Assembly: GCA_030849075.1 (NCBI GenBank)
Contig: JASAOO010003460.1
Coordinates: 1 to 64,000 of the forward strand
Source of the DNA: Zelonia costaricensis
Lineage: Eukaryota; Euglenozoa; Kinetoplastea; Trypanosomatida; Trypanosomatidae
Direction: 5' to 3'
Length of the DNA: 64,000 nucleotides
Of this stretch, positions 31,768 to 43,386 are shown piece by piece. The position numbers and the translations under genes were made by a program. Under the pieces are notes generated by a model. It was given only the letters and a program-made list of their open reading frames with translations. It had not been told where the DNA came from and did no database searches. Positions within the stretch are counted from its first letter, which is position 1. Every line of letters begins with the position of its first letter.

Positions 31768-33339
31768 ATGATGCGCCGTCTTGGATGTGCCGCGGTGGTG
31801 GCGGCCGTCGGCACGGCTGGTCTCAGCACCTCGACTCTCACCAAGGAGTTCGACCGCCACACCCACACGCCGACGGCGGCGGAGCAGGCGCGACACAAGA
31901 AGGAGCGGCTGACGGCCATGGAGCGGGTGCAGCTCTTCTGCGACCCGGGCACATTCCGCGAGCGCGACGCGCTAGTGGAGCACGAGTGCCACAACTTCGG
32001 CATGGAGAAGAAGAAGGTCGCCGGTGACGGCTTCATCACGGGTACGGGCAAGGTCTTTGGCCGCCCGGTGTTTCTCTTCTCGCACGACTTCACGGTGCTC
32101 GGCGGCTCCCTTTCCCGCTCGAACGCGGCCAAGGTGGTGCGTGTCATGGACGAGGCCGCCAAGATCGGTGTGCCGCTGATCGGCTTCAACGACTCCGGTG
32201 GTGCCCGCATTCAGGAGGGCGTCGACTCCCTCGCCGGCTACGCGGACATCTTTCTGCGCAACACGCTCTTCTCCGGTGTTATCCCGCAGATCTCCGTCAT
32301 CATGGGCCCGTGCGCCGGCGGCGCCGTCTACTCGCCCGCCATCACGGACTTCACCTTCATGGTCGACAACTCGTCATACATGTTCGTGACGGGGCCGGAG
32401 GTGGTGAGCGCGGTGGGCGGCAAGCTGGTCACAAAGGACGAGCTCGGCGGGCCGCGTGTGCATGCGACCAAGTCGGGCGTGTCCGCTGGGACGTTCCCCA
32501 ACGACATCATCGCCCTGGCGCAGCTGCGCCGGCTCTACTCGTACCTGCCGCTCAGCAACCGTGACGCCGCCCCCATCGTGCCGACGACCGACTCGCGCAA
32601 CCGTGACGTGTCCTCGCTGAACACCGTCGTGCCGCTGGAGGTGAAGGAGGCGTACGACATGCGCGACGCCATCTTCCCGGTCATCGACCACGACTCCTTC
32701 TTCGAGATCCAGCCGCTGTTTGCGAGGAACATCATCTGCGGCTTTGCCCGCGTCGAGGGCCGCTCGGTCTGCATCATCGCGAACCAGCCCAGGGTGCAAG
32801 CCGGCGTGCTCGACATCGACTCGTCGGTGAAGGCTGCACGAATGGTCCGCTTCGCCGACGCCTTCAACATCCCAATCATCACCTTCGTCGATGTGCCCGG
32901 CTTCCTGCCCGGTGTGCAGCAGGAGTACGGCGGCATCATCCGCCACGGCGCGAAGCTGCTCTACGCCTACGCCGAAGCAACGGTGCCGAAGATCACGATC
33001 ATCACGCGCAAGGCGTACGGCGGCGCCTACGATGTCATGAGCTCGAAGCACCTGCGCGGCGACAGCAACTACGCCTGGCCGCGGGCCGAGATCGCCGTGA
33101 TGGGCGCCGCCGGCGCGTGCAAGCTGCTCTACTCGAAGGAGACGGCGGAGCAGCAGGCGCAGCGCGTGATGGAGTACGAGAAGGCCTTCTGCACCCCGCT
33201 CTCCGCGGCGCGCAAGGGTTTCGTGGACGCCGTGATCGACCCCAGCGAGACGCGCCTGCGTGTCTGCGAGGACCTCGAGCGCCTGTCGCGCAAGCAACTG
33301 CGTAACCCGTGGAAGAAGCACGGCAACATCCCGCTGTAA
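31768..33339 (+). CDS. PCCB: propionyl-CoA carboxylase beta chain, mitochondrial
   Basis: This 523-aa protein is the carboxyltransferase subunit of propionyl-CoA carboxylase, which transfers carboxyl-biotin to propionyl-CoA to make methylmalonyl-CoA in the mitochondrion. The first ~25 residues ([18 protein letters not shown]...) are basic and Ala-rich, like a mitochondrial presequence. The crotonase-fold carboxyltransferase domains follow: [16 protein letters not shown] (oxyanion hole, about 139-154), [47 protein letters not shown], and the family's C-terminal ending WKKHGNIPL. These blocks match PCCB in order and are longer and closer than to methylcrotonyl-CoA carboxylase beta. The length is near the usual 510-540 aa. 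The biotin-carrying alpha chain is not in this window. Confidence 0.92.
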   Translation: MMRRLGCAAVVAAVGTAGLSTSTLTKEFDRHTHTPTAAEQARHKKERLTAMERVQLFCDPGTFRERDALVEHECHNFGMEKKKVAGDGFITGTGKVFGRPVFLFSHDFTVLGGSLSRSNAAKVVRVMDEAAKIGVPLIGFNDSGGARIQEGVDSLAGYADIFLRNTLFSGVIPQISVIMGPCAGGAVYSPAITDFTFMVDNSSYMFVTGPEVVSAVGGKLVTKDELGGPRVHATKSGVSAGTFPNDIIALAQLRRLYSYLPLSNRDAAPIVPTTDSRNRDVSSLNTVVPLEVKEAYDMRDAIFPVIDHDSFFEIQPLFARNIICGFARVEGRSVCIIANQPRVQAGVLDIDSSVKAARMVRFADAFNIPIITFVDVPGFLPGVQQEYGGIIRHGAKLLYAYAEATVPKITIITRKAYGGAYDVMSSKHLRGDSNYAWPRAEIAVMGAAGACKLLYSKETAEQQAQRVMEYEKAFCTPLSAARKGFVDAVIDPSETRLRVCEDLERLSRKQLRNPWKKHGNIPL

Positions 33340-36300
33340 AACAGCGCAGCGACGGGCGAACCCTCATCTGTTCCCTCTTCTTCTTCTTTTTTTGTGTTGC
33401 CACGCTGATGGTGGTCACCGACCGCACCGGCGCCGTCGCTGGGCCACTGGAGTTGAACCGCGTCTTCACGGCGCTTCGCGTCGAAACACGCACGACCTCC
33501 TTCTCCCCCTTTTGTCTGTTCTTTGACCTTTCCGCATCTCACGTGTCCCCTTTTCGTCTTGTGTCTCTGTGTCCGTCCACTCACGTGGAGTGGGCAAGCG
33601 TCCTTTGCTGTGGCAGGCGCGCTCCACCGCACGGAGCTCGATGCATCGAAAGACGGCGGCGCACACGCGCGGGAGCACAAAGGAGCGCAACGCTCCCCCT
33701 CCCCCTGTTCCTGTTTGCTTCCGGGTGCACTTTTGGCTACCGGCAGTAGCCGGCTTCTCCAAACATGCGCCCTGTGTGCCGTCTTTTGTGCGTGCACGTG
33801 TGTGTGAGTGTGTGGTTGAGCAGTGCGACTGCGACGACGGTCCATGTCAACGGCGACGAGTCGGGAATGCCAGTGTTCATGTGCGGGTTTGTGCAGGGGC
33901 ACACGCGCCGCGATCGCCGTCCGGGGCTGGACGCACTTCCCATTGCTCCCCTCCCCAGCGCCGCTCCCTCGTTGTCTTCTCTCTCGGCTCACTCGACCTG
34001 CTGTCTCGCTGTTGGTGCGCTGGCCGTGTGCGTGTGCGTGTGTACGCGTCCTCTGCCCCCTTCTCCTTTCTTCACACACGTGTGAAGTGGAGGCAGGTTG
34101 GGGGAAGGGGCCATAACGCGGCACTCGATGTACATCGCCAGCGGGTGCACGCCAGCAGCGGACTCTGGCGAGGACGAGGGGTGACGGAAGGGGGAGCGCT
34201 GGTGAGAGGAGGGTGCACTTTGGTTTGTGTGAGCGCCATGGGCGGTGCAACACGCGTGCGCGTACCTTGCGCCTGCACCGCTGGTCACAGATATCACCGG
34301 CCTCGTAGTGGTGGCCACGTCAGGCTCGCTGAGCGAGACACCCGCGCATACACGCACACCGTTCGCCAACATACACGCAAACAGACGCGCGCGCGTGCAG
34401 AGACCGCCCTGTTATGCACGGTAGCGACGTGCCTCTCCTGCCTTCCGTGCGTGCGCCCAGGAGGCGGCGGGGGGAGGTGGGAAGGACATGAGTGAGCCAC
34501 AACCGTCGTGGACGGAGAGGACCGCTACGGTGCGATGAGAGGACGATCCGCATTGTTGTAGGGGTCGGCAGCGGCTTTGTTCCCGACTGCGGAAGCAAGG
34601 CGCGTCGCCTTGTCGTGTTGTTGTGGTGTGTGTGTCGGTCTTCGACATCGCCAGACAAGGGGCCGTGTTTGCACGGAGGAGGAGTAGAAAGAATGAAGAG
34701 GTGTGCGTGTGCGTGTGGGTGTGTGTAGCGGTCTGCAACACGGCACTCCCCGAGGCGATTCTCTTTTCTTTCTGCGTCAAGCGTCGTTTTGCAGAGCGAG
34801 CGTGCGTGTTCGCGTGTTGTACTCGAGAGGCGACGTGCGCCCTCGTGCCGCTGCGCACCCGTCGGTGGTGCTTCCGTTCTTTTGTTTCTTCTTCTCCTTC
34901 CTCTGCCCACGCGAGGAACCGTAGCTGGTTCGCTCTTCTCCCCCACTTTGCCCTCCCCCTCTTCGTGCGACTGCACAGCTTGCGACTCTTTCTGCCCCTC
35001 CCCCCCTCGTGCCGGTGCGTCCTTGCGAGTCGATTGCGCGTGTTTGATGCGCAGGGCACTCTGCAGAGAGCCCCTGCTCTCACGCTTCACGGCGGTGTGC
35101 GCCGCTACCGAAATACTGATGTAAGAGGTGGCGCGGACGAGGGTGTGTCGCGGCAGCTCCCTCCAGGAGGGTGCACTTCTTGAAGGTGCTGCAACACACA
35201 CTTCACCCGTCCTCCTCGTCCCCCCCCTCTCTGTGCCAGGTTCTTCTTGTGCCCTGCCATACCCTGTGCGTGTATTTGTGAAACGTGCGAGCCGTTGCTC
35301 AGCGTGGTGGGCGAACGGCCGATCCCTGCCGCGCGCGGTGTCACTTGTTTTTTCGCTACGGGGGTTCTTCGCCCGTACGATGTGCGCCGCTCTCCCTCCT
35401 CTCGTCCCCCCTTTTCCGTTTTCTTTTCCCTCCCTTTCTGCGGTGATGTCGTCGCCTGGTCCACTCTACGGGAGCGCGAGTCCTCCTCGTCGTTCTAGCC
35501 TGAACCCACTCTTACTCTTCCCCTTCTCCACGCCTTCTCCACGCCTTCACCCCCCTCCCCCACTCCCCCTTCCCCTCTCTTGCCTGCCTCACCCTACCCT
35601 CTTCGCTTGTTTTGGTTTCTCATTTTTTCGCGCATCTCGTCTCCGTCACGTGCTTCCTTTGGCGTGTGCTCCCGTAGTTTTCTCGTTTTTCTATGCTTAT
35701 TTCTGACTTCCCCGCGTGTGCTTTCTCCCCTGTCTGTGAGTTACCGCCTTCCACCTCCCCCCTCCTTCCCCCCATACCCCCCTCCTGCACACCTTCTCGC
35801 ACCGTGTCACGACACCACCAGCTGAGAAACGACCAGCGAGGGACGCCTGCGCGCACTGACCAATCAGCGGCCACGTAGGGCTGTAGAGCTGGCAGCTTTC
35901 AGTGAGACCTTTCTCTTTTGACGCCAGCTTCAAGACATCGATGTCTAGCGCACGCTGCGTCGCCCACTGGCTACCATGATGCACGCTTTTCAGCTCCTGC
36001 TCCTCCGTCTTTGCTTTGAGTCTTGGTTTCCGTTGGCTACGCGCGGTGCTATCCCACTTCGAAGCCGACCGGGATGAGAAGGAGGCGCCTTGCGCAGGAG
36101 AGACCGAGAGAGCTGTTGGTAACTGATGTGCTCGTCTTTCGAGAAGCGCGTAGAGCGTCTTTTCGAAGAAGGCAAGAGCTCATGTTGCCGGTGCGACTTG
36201 CGACCGGCACGCCACCGCATCGACCGACATCAAAACAAACAAAAGGACAATCGAACCGTGCACGGGCACGTGTGTCTCTATCACTGCCCTGACAAACACA

Positions 36301-36718
36301 GACACCAACGCAGAAACACACACACACACATACGCACACACATGGAGCGCACAGGATGACGGAGAGGGTGCCGCCGCGTGCATCCGCCTCACGTGCTTTC
36401 CCCCCAAAAAACGAAGGAAAGCAAAAACGGCTCGCTGCTGTACCACACACGGGAACACGACGAGCATCTTTTTCTTTTTCCACTTTACTTTTTGTTTTCC
36501 GCCGTCCCCCCCGCCCGCCCTCTTCATCGAATCAGCGCTTGCTGACCTTTCTTTGATTCGTTCTGCTTTCCTGTTCTCCCGTGTCTTGTTGCCTTTGCGA
36601 TCAGTCGCGACATCAAAACCGCCGAAATCACAAAACGGGGCATTCCGGTGTTTACCTTTTGTTCGTTGATGCTCTGCAAGTGAAACACCGTCGTGCTTTC
36701 TTCTTTCTTTGTGTGTCT

Positions 36719-36750
<32 letters not shown>
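36719..36750 (+). repeat. GT microsatellite
   Basis: A GT run lies about 1.1 kb before the small membrane-protein gene; a complementary CA tract follows near 37673. Confidence 0.85.
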
Positions 36751-36752
<2 letters not shown>

Positions 36753-37770
36753 AGCCACGGCTCGTGCTCTTTTTGACTTCCTCGTTTTCCTGTCACGGTC
36801 TGTCTCCCTGTGCTCGGGTATGTGCCAGCTAACGGGCGTGCTCGCGTTGACTCGTTCCACTGACGTCGTCCTATTGTTTCTTCTCGCTGCACCCTTCTTC
36901 CTCCCCTCGTGGGCTTCTCGCCCTTTTTGGCGCGGTGCGGTGCTTCCCTCAGCTTCCCCGTCGGCTGATGTGGTCGAGGCGATACAAGGGGGTCTCCTGC
37001 GGGACACACGAACGCATCAGCGCTCGGCCATCGTGAGCCGTCTGCCGTACAGGTTCGGTGCATGCGTCAGCGCTGTGCGCTTGTGTGCGAGGAGGTGTGC
37101 GCAGGCGAACTCAACAGGAGTACACCGCGTGGCAATGCGTCTGGACGCAACGCAAATAAAAAACAAAAAAAGCGCGGACACACACTCGTAGACTCTGCGT
37201 GTGGCGCAGCTGAACGCGGGCACCATGTGCGTGTGGGACATGCAGGGCTGCGGCTGACTTCGTTGCGAAGCACGCACGCTTGTAAGGACTGTGTGCTGAG
37301 CTGCTTCTCATCGAGCTCACAACAAACAAACAAAAAAGGCTACTCCCCTTCAGCAGCCCGTGCTTTGCCTTCAGAATCCATCGAGGACTACGGCGCGCCT
37401 CCCTCTTCGCGCAGTCACCACGTTGCTTGGCTCTAGACCACTCGCCGACTCTCCTTTTCTTCGCCACGTCTTGTCCCCGCTTTCGCCTCCTTTCTCCCGC
37501 CACGTTGCGCCCTCACGCACGCAAGCAGAACGCCGCACACGTTCGACGGTTCAACGCCGCCTTTGCGCGTTCTCCTCCTCCTCCGCTCCTCCTCTCCTCA
37601 AGTTTTTTTTGTGTGTATATCGAAGTACAAGTCACGGATTTCCCGTTTCGGTTGTCATCCATCGCACAAACGCACACACACACACTCTCTCTCTGGCGCC
37701 TTTTGTGTGCTGTCCCGCTGCCTCCTCCTCGCTCCTCTTCCAGCTCGCACGTAACCTTGAGTAGGACGCT

Positions 37771-37827
37771 TCTACCTCGTCCCTCCTCTCCTCCTCCCCT
37801 CTTCCTTTTGCTTCCCACCTGTCTCAG
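37771..37827 (+). promoter_or_regulatory. predicted trans-splice acceptor, membrane-protein gene
   Basis: A strong C/T tract (CCTCCTCTCCTCCTCCCC and onwards) ends in CTGTCTCAG, with AG at 37826-37827, 20 nt ahead of the ATG at 37848. Confidence 0.55.
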
Positions 37828-37847
37828 AACAGCACTCCTGCGTCACC

Positions 37848-38600
37848 ATGCACATGCCCACCCTCGAGTTCCCGCCCGGAACGCAGACCCCGATGCCGCT
37901 GCCAACGCCGTCACCAGGTCGCCCATTGCATCCTCGTGTGGTGTACACCAAGGGCACCTCCTCCAGCGCCGCACACGCCTTCAACGCGACGGTCAGCGCA
38001 GCAAACCATACCCTCAAAAATGCCTCCCACCGCGCGGCGGCGGCGATGCACAATGTCACGGCGGCGTTGACCGACTCCTCGTCTTCCTCGTCATGGGCCT
38101 CCCAGTCCGACGACTCCGCGGCTTGGCGGGCACCCAACACCACTCGTCATTTTCTCCCCGGGCTGAACGTGACGGCAACGCAGAGGCCGCGTGGTGGACC
38201 CTTCATTGACGACCTCAACAAGATGACGACCACGTCCTTCTCAGAACGGGTGTCGCAGCTGTCTCTTGTGCACCTCTTTGCGTGGCTGCTGCTCGTCGTG
38301 ACGATGATGGTGACCACCGTCGTGTTGCTTAACTGGTGCCTGCGCAGCCGGCAGGAGGCGGCGGACGCCGCGGACGGCGGCGACGGCGATGACGGAGAGG
38401 AGATGCGAAAGAAGGCAGGGTCGTCGGAGTTCTCGGTGGGCTCGCACACGGGCGGTCTCAGCAGCGGCGCCTCATCCTCGAGCCGTCTGCTCGCCTCCCG
38501 CGGCAACCTCGCCCGGCAGCAGTTCCTGGAGTCGCGGAAGGCTGGCGGTGCAGCCGCGAAGGACTACGGCGCCACGTCCGCGACCTCTCCGGCTCAGTAA
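37848..38600 (+). CDS. single-span membrane protein, function unknown
   Basis: I do not recognise this 250-aa protein. The N-terminal third is Pro-rich (several TP and PSP steps). Residues about 45-115 are Ser/Ala/Asn-rich with several N-glycosylation sequons (NAT, NHT, NAS, NVT, NTT, again NVT). A hydrophobic segment at about 139-165 (HLFAWLLLVVTMMVTTVVLL) is a convincing membrane span. It is followed by NWCLRSR, then an acidic Asp/Gly stretch and a Ser-rich tail. There is no cleavable N-terminal signal peptide, so the span would itself have to act as the signal-anchor. The sequons suggest the N-terminus is lumenal or extracellular, with the charged tail in the cytosol. Regular G/C third positions and a good splice site 20 nt upstream support it as a real gene. 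It precedes the membrane-anchored carbonic anhydrase, but a shared role is only speculation. Confidence 0.75.
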   Translation: MHMPTLEFPPGTQTPMPLPTPSPGRPLHPRVVYTKGTSSSAAHAFNATVSAANHTLKNASHRAAAAMHNVTAALTDSSSSSSWASQSDDSAAWRAPNTTRHFLPGLNVTATQRPRGGPFIDDLNKMTTTSFSERVSQLSLVHLFAWLLLVVTMMVTTVVLLNWCLRSRQEAADAADGGDGDDGEEMRKKAGSSEFSVGSHTGGLSSGASSSSRLLASRGNLARQQFLESRKAGGAAAKDYGATSATSPAQ

Positions 38601-40601
38601 AGCAAGAGAAGTAGGGAGCTGCGCAAAGGCAGAAGCGCGATATGCCGTCAGTGAGGTGAAGTGAAGCGGTCAAGCCGGCACAACGCAGCGCACCGGCGTC
38701 CCACGCCGCTGTGGTGTGCGAGGTGGCCGGTGCAAGTGAAGGTGGTAGCGGGCGTAGTGGGGGACATGTGGCGCGTCGAAGCGACCCTCTCTCCTAGTCC
38801 CTCGCGCTCGGGGGTGCCTCAGCGCCTGGCTGCGCCACTCCCCCTCTTCGTTATTACTGCCGTGTGTGCGTGGGTGTCGCTGTTTTTGCTTTTGTGTTGT
38901 TGTCGCTTGCCTGCGCCGCGTCCCATCCGCCTTCTTCTTCCTCTTCTTCTTCCCCCCCCCTCTCTCTCCTCACCTTGCCAAGCATGCGCGTTCGCGGACG
39001 TTAGAGTAGCTCACGTAAGCATACGCACAGACACACATATACACGCACACGTACTGTTGACAAGACACGCACCCATGCCCCCCCCCCCCCCTCCCCTCCC
39101 CAGTTCGCGGTGACTATTTCATCTCGCCTTCACACCCCATCGACGGCGCTGGTATCTACCCCCACCCCTCTTCCCCCTTCCTCCCTATTGCACAAGTGCA
39201 TGAGATGTGATTCGGGTTCTGCCCTTGATGACTGCTTCTTTTGTTTTCGTGCATGATTGACTTCAACTTTGTATTCGCATGGATTCACCCTTCCTTCTCG
39301 GAGTGTGTGCGTGTGTGTGTGTATTCAGCCTCGACCGATGACCGGTTGTTGGGCCGCTTAGGTGAGCGATGACACGGTGGGGGCGCGAGTGGTGTGTGGG
39401 GTCCTCCGCCCCCAGTGGCGTTTAGGTGCAGCTGCTGTCCGCGTCGACAAGGCGTGCGACGTCGCGTGTAGAGCGCAATTCCCTTCGCGTGTTAAGCGAG
39501 GTGCCACTGCGTGCGTGTGTGTGTGTGGGTGGGTGCGTGGGCCCTTGTCGTCAACGTCCAGTGCCACCCCCTACCTTTTCTGCTTCACGCGGCAGGTGGA
39601 GCGGGCTTGGGACTTACAAGGCGCGCGACGTTCTGTCGGGCACCATCACGCACGCACACCTCAGCGCACACACAACGGTGCATCAACGCGGGAGGTCGGC
39701 ACGTCGGAGTGTCGCTGGAATGGGTCGCGTGAGCGCGCCCAGCAGCACCTGACGTATTCCAAAGCTGGGAGTGAGGAAACGAAACAAAAGTGGCACAGGG
39801 GTGGCAGCGACGCTGGTGTCTGCGGCCCGTCGCAGCACAGCAGCGCGCAAGGTGGCCACCCTCACTGGGCGCCAGGCGTGTCGCGGAAGACCCACCGCTC
39901 ATTGGATGGGAGTGCAAAAGAAAGTGAAGTTGATGACGGCTGCTCCTCTCAACCCACCTCAGCCGGTGCCTTGATGCTCCCCCCCCTCCTCCCTCGCGCA
40001 CCTCCCAAGGTGAGCGCCATGCTGTGTGCGTTGCCACGTCTTCTCAGTTCACGTCGGCGACTCCCGCTTCCTCTCTTCCATCCGTGCTGGACGTGCAGCA
40101 TCACATCGCCGCACAACGTGGGGGGCCAGCAACCAGCCACTAGCCATCGTCACAGGTGCCCCAAGTCGTTCTTTTCTGCACTCTATTTTCTCTGTAGCGC
40201 CGTCTTCCTCTCCGCATCTCCACGCCTCCCCCCCACTCCTCGCCACTTGTCACAGCACCGTGGTGGTCTCTCCCATAGCCGCCGGCGGTGGAACACCTCT
40301 GCGCCCCGCAAAACTAGCAGAGGCGTCTCTGCGGCGAAACAACAACAACAACAACAACAGCGGCAGAGCGGCACGGCGTCAAGACTGCACTCCCCCCTCC
40401 CCCCCCTTAACGTTTCCCCCCTTTTTGGGTGTTAGTGTCGGCATCGCTCGCGGTGCGTTTTTCTGCTTTTAGTCGAAGTCAACTCCCTCCCTCCTCACAC
40501 ACCTCACCTGGCGGGTACGGCTGAAGCGGCGCTTGGCCTTGCAACGCACCTCCGAGCCGGTCCCCCCCCCCTCCACTCTCACTTTGAATTCACTCTGCAC
40601 T
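38601..40601 (+). other. membrane protein-carbonic anhydrase intercistronic region
   Basis: No supported gene is seen. It holds C/T-rich blocks (38920-38980 and 39078-39180), GT tracts (39305-39323 and 39510-39532), mixed DNA (39340-39960), an AAC trinucleotide tract (40338-40358) and two candidate acceptors. The nearer is TTTTTCTGCTTTTAG with AG at 40471-40472. A 357-codon open frame across 39362-40435 has the composition of random GC-rich DNA and was not accepted. Confidence 0.6.
40338..40358 (+). repeat. AAC trinucleotide repeat
   Basis: Seven AAC units lie about 240 bp ahead of the carbonic anhydrase start, before the likely splice acceptor, so probably outside the mature mRNA. Confidence 0.85.
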
Positions 40602-42350
40602 ATGGCGGCCTCGGGCTCGGTTGGCCTCGTGGGCCGCGCGCTACTTGCCCTTGTTGTGTGCGCGGCTCTGCTGGGGCGTGCGCTCGATGAGGAACACTCG
40701 TACCACGAGGGCAACTACGGCTTTGCGGGACTTCCCCGCGGGTTTGCGGATGACTCGCGCGGCACGTGGGACTACGCCGACCTCAACGCGTGGCCACCGC
40801 TGTGCCGCACCGGCAGCCGTCAGAGCCCCATCTCCTTCACCAACGTGAACCCCGAGGAGGTGCTGAAGGACAGCGGGCTTCAGCGCCTGCAGCTGTCCGC
40901 CAAGTGCCTCTTCCCGCGCGAGGAGACGCAGATGCGCATCATCAACGAGGGCGCCGTCCACACCGTCACCTTTGAGCGCCAGGACCGGCTGCCGGAGGAC
41001 CTGAGTGAGTGCACGTTGCGCGACCCACTCGACAAGAGCCGCACTTTCTACTTCACGGGTCTCCACTTCCACGCCAGGTCGGAGCACCATTTCCGCACGC
41101 TGCGCCCCGACATCGAGATGCACATCACCTTCACGACGGACACCGTGAAGGTGAAGAACCGGGAGGTACTTACGCTCGCCGTGATGCTCAAGGCGTCCGC
41201 GCTGATGAACACCACCTCCGTGCGTGCCTTGCGCCACATCCTCGTCGACGGGTCACTGCCCAAGCGCAACGCCATGACGACGTGCTTCCTCACCGAGGAC
41301 CTCCCCCTCACCTCGCTGCTGCCGACGCGCGAAAGCTACATGCTCTACGACGGCTCGCTGACCCACCCGCCGTGCACGGAGAACGTGCGCTGGGTCGTTA
41401 TGACGTCGCCCATCTTCATCTCCCGCGTGGCCCTTGGCAAGCTGCGCGACGTCATGGACGAGCTGCTGCCCAACGATTTCCACCGCTACGGCAACGCCCG
41501 CCCCCCGCAGGCCCTCAACGGGCGGCGCATTTACCGCTTCGACGACACGTCCGTGCCGGCCGGCGGCAACAAGCGCGAGGGGACGATGGAGGACACGTGG
41601 AACCGCAAGAACGTCGTCGTCGGCAGCGACCCCGCCCTCTCCGCCACAGGTCGACTTGTCACCGACGCCGACCTCGACCTGTACGGCAGCGACGACAAGA
41701 CCGACTTCGAGAAGGCGAACACGACCGCGGCGACAAGCTCTACCACCACCAGCAGCGCCGACAACATCGCGAGCGCCGTGCAGAGCGCCAGCGACACGGC
41801 GGATCCGGCTACGGCGAGTGACGCGACCCGCTCCACATCCGAGCAGAACACCACCGCCACGACAACGACAACGACGCCGACGACGGAAGCGCCCGAGTCC
41901 TCCGCGGCGGCGGGGACGACGCTGGAGGGTGCAGAGCGCAACACGACGGCCGAAGCAGCGCCTGCGTCAACGACGAAGAAGCCGGCAAAAGGCACACCGA
42001 AGAAGGGGCCACACGGAGTGACCAAGAACACCTCCGTGACGGAGGCGGAGGACAACGCGACGGCCAGTGCCACGCGAACCTGGACACGTGTCAAGGCCGC
42101 CACCGTCCGCGCCTGCAAGGCTACCGCGGCCTTTGTGCGATCCCACCCGGTGCGTGCCGGGCTCATCGCGCTGTGTGGCCTCACCACCATCTTCCTCGTC
42201 TACACGTGCTGCCGTGGGTGGCAGCGGCCGGTGTACGTTGTCGGCATCGACCCAGCGGAGCTGCAGCCCATCAACGCGCAGAACCGCTTCGATCTCTACG
42301 GCGGCACCGGCGCCGCAGCGGTGCGTCCGGCATACGGCTCTGCCGCGTAA
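40602..42350 (+). CDS. alpha-carbonic anhydrase-like membrane protein
   Basis: This 582-aa protein has an alpha-carbonic anhydrase domain, which interconverts CO2 and bicarbonate using zinc. An N-terminal signal peptide (about residues 1-28, Ala/Leu/Val-rich) precedes the catalytic domain (about 45-320). The zinc histidines are present as LHFH (H155 and H157) and EMH (H174), and the gatekeeper Thr lies in GSLTHPPCTE (T254). The position of the proton-shuttle His64 seems to hold Ala (INEGAVHTVTF), so turnover may be slow. Residues about 365-490 form a Thr/Ser/Ala-rich, mucin-like stalk with NTT and NTS sequons. A membrane span (about 517-536, AGLIALCGLTTIFLVYTCC) and a cytosolic tail of about 45 aa follow. 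It is probably a cell-surface or endosomal enzyme. The ATG at 40602 opens the signal peptide; the open frame upstream starts at a TTG. Confidence 0.88.
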   Translation: MAASGSVGLVGRALLALVVCAALLGRALDEEHSYHEGNYGFAGLPRGFADDSRGTWDYADLNAWPPLCRTGSRQSPISFTNVNPEEVLKDSGLQRLQLSAKCLFPREETQMRIINEGAVHTVTFERQDRLPEDLSECTLRDPLDKSRTFYFTGLHFHARSEHHFRTLRPDIEMHITFTTDTVKVKNREVLTLAVMLKASALMNTTSVRALRHILVDGSLPKRNAMTTCFLTEDLPLTSLLPTRESYMLYDGSLTHPPCTENVRWVVMTSPIFISRVALGKLRDVMDELLPNDFHRYGNARPPQALNGRRIYRFDDTSVPAGGNKREGTMEDTWNRKNVVVGSDPALSATGRLVTDADLDLYGSDDKTDFEKANTTAATSSTTTSSADNIASAVQSASDTADPATASDATRSTSEQNTTATTTTTTPTTEAPESSAAAGTTLEGAERNTTAEAAPASTTKKPAKGTPKKGPHGVTKNTSVTEAEDNATASATRTWTRVKAATVRACKATAAFVRSHPVRAGLIALCGLTTIFLVYTCCRGWQRPVYVVGIDPAELQPINAQNRFDLYGGTGAAAVRPAYGSAA

Positions 42351-43386
42351 AGGGGGCGGGGGCGGTGGTGGGGGAGAGGCGTGGCGAAGCGGTGTCACCT
42401 GACCTTTTCTTCGCTGCGGGAATGTGCGAGGCCGCAGGTGTGGCAGTGGGTGGCGTGCTCACGGTCTCAGTGCAGTGAGTATGCGGCCCACCTGTACGCT
42501 CTGCTAGATCCGTGTCCCCTTCCAACCTCGAATTCCTTTTCTGAGTTGTGTGGTAGTACGCGTGAAACTGTTGATGTGTGTGTGTGTGTGTGTAGTAGTG
42601 CGAACGCATCTCCGCGCAGTCACTCTCTCAGCTCCCCCGGCCACATCCATCTCGGCGGGTGTTGCCTCGTCTTCTGTGCGTGTGGGTGCCCTCGCGCGGT
42701 CATGGTCGTTGGGTGTGGCGGGTTCCGGCTCTCTAGCAGGCCGCCGCGGCAGACCACCGCGACCACGCACAGAGTGCGGGGACGAGTTGGTGGGGAAGAG
42801 AGAGATGCCGACCTGCCAACCAACCAACTTCTACGCTGTACGTCGCGCGCAATGGCCGACCCAAGAAGATTAAAGGAGGGCACCGCGACGATCGCCATGT
42901 GCGCTGAGGAGAAGTGTGTGGGGTGGGGCAGTAGGCGCCTCCGCGCCCTCTTTCCTCCCACGGCGACTGCAATGCTCCCTACTATCGTGTACCAGCTCCG
43001 CGCCATCCGACTCACAGCCGCCGCCGCGCGTCTTACTCGAACTGCCCACCGGACGAGCTTTGAGAAACGAAAAAGGCCTGCTATGGTGTTCGGCGCCCTC
43101 CATTCCCTCGCGCCTCCCTGCGTCCCCGTTCAAACCACCTCTCACACTCAAACGCAAACATCTACACACGCACACACGCGGCTTCGTGGCTGCCCTTCTC
43201 CACCTCAATCTGTGCGGCAGCTCCTTGGCCAAGCTTTCCCACCTCTCCGGCCCTTGACAGCGTCACCGCCGGCAGCTTCGCCGTGCACCTTCTTTTCTCT
43301 TCCCCAGCCTTTGCACATCATCACTGCCACCTCGGCAAGCTTTGACTTGGACACTGCACCAGCCCACCTCAAGCACACACAAGAGA
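42351..43386 (+). other. carbonic anhydrase-WDR75-like intercistronic region
   Basis: No gene is seen. A GT tract (42575-42593) lies in the front half and a CA-rich tract (about 43139-43180) in the back half. The likely acceptor is CTTCTTTTCTCTTCCCCAG with AG at 43306-43307. Confidence 0.65.
43289..43307 (+). promoter_or_regulatory. predicted trans-splice acceptor, WDR75-like gene
   Basis: The tract CTTCTTTTCTCTTCCCCAG ends with AG at 43306-43307, leaving a 79-nt leader before the ATG at 43387. Confidence 0.6.

Larger units (their letters stand above)
33340..37847 (+). other. 4.5 kb gene-free region
   Basis: No supported gene is seen. It contains mixed-composition segments (33600-34740, 35040-35380 and 35820-36450), pyrimidine-rich segments (about 35390-35830 and 37440-37825), a GT tract at 36719-36750 and a CA tract near 37673-37684. 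Several frames of 100-370 codons on both strands are open but have no codon bias, no conserved motif and many Cys/Val/His repeats derived from GT/CA DNA. It is probably the PCC beta 3' UTR plus spacer. Confidence 0.6.

Noticed and set aside
39362..40435. 357-codon plus-strand frame before the carbonic anhydrase
   Set aside because: It reads through a GT tract (CVCVCGW) and an AAC tract (QQQQQQQ) and lacks third-position bias. It begins at a non-ATG codon.
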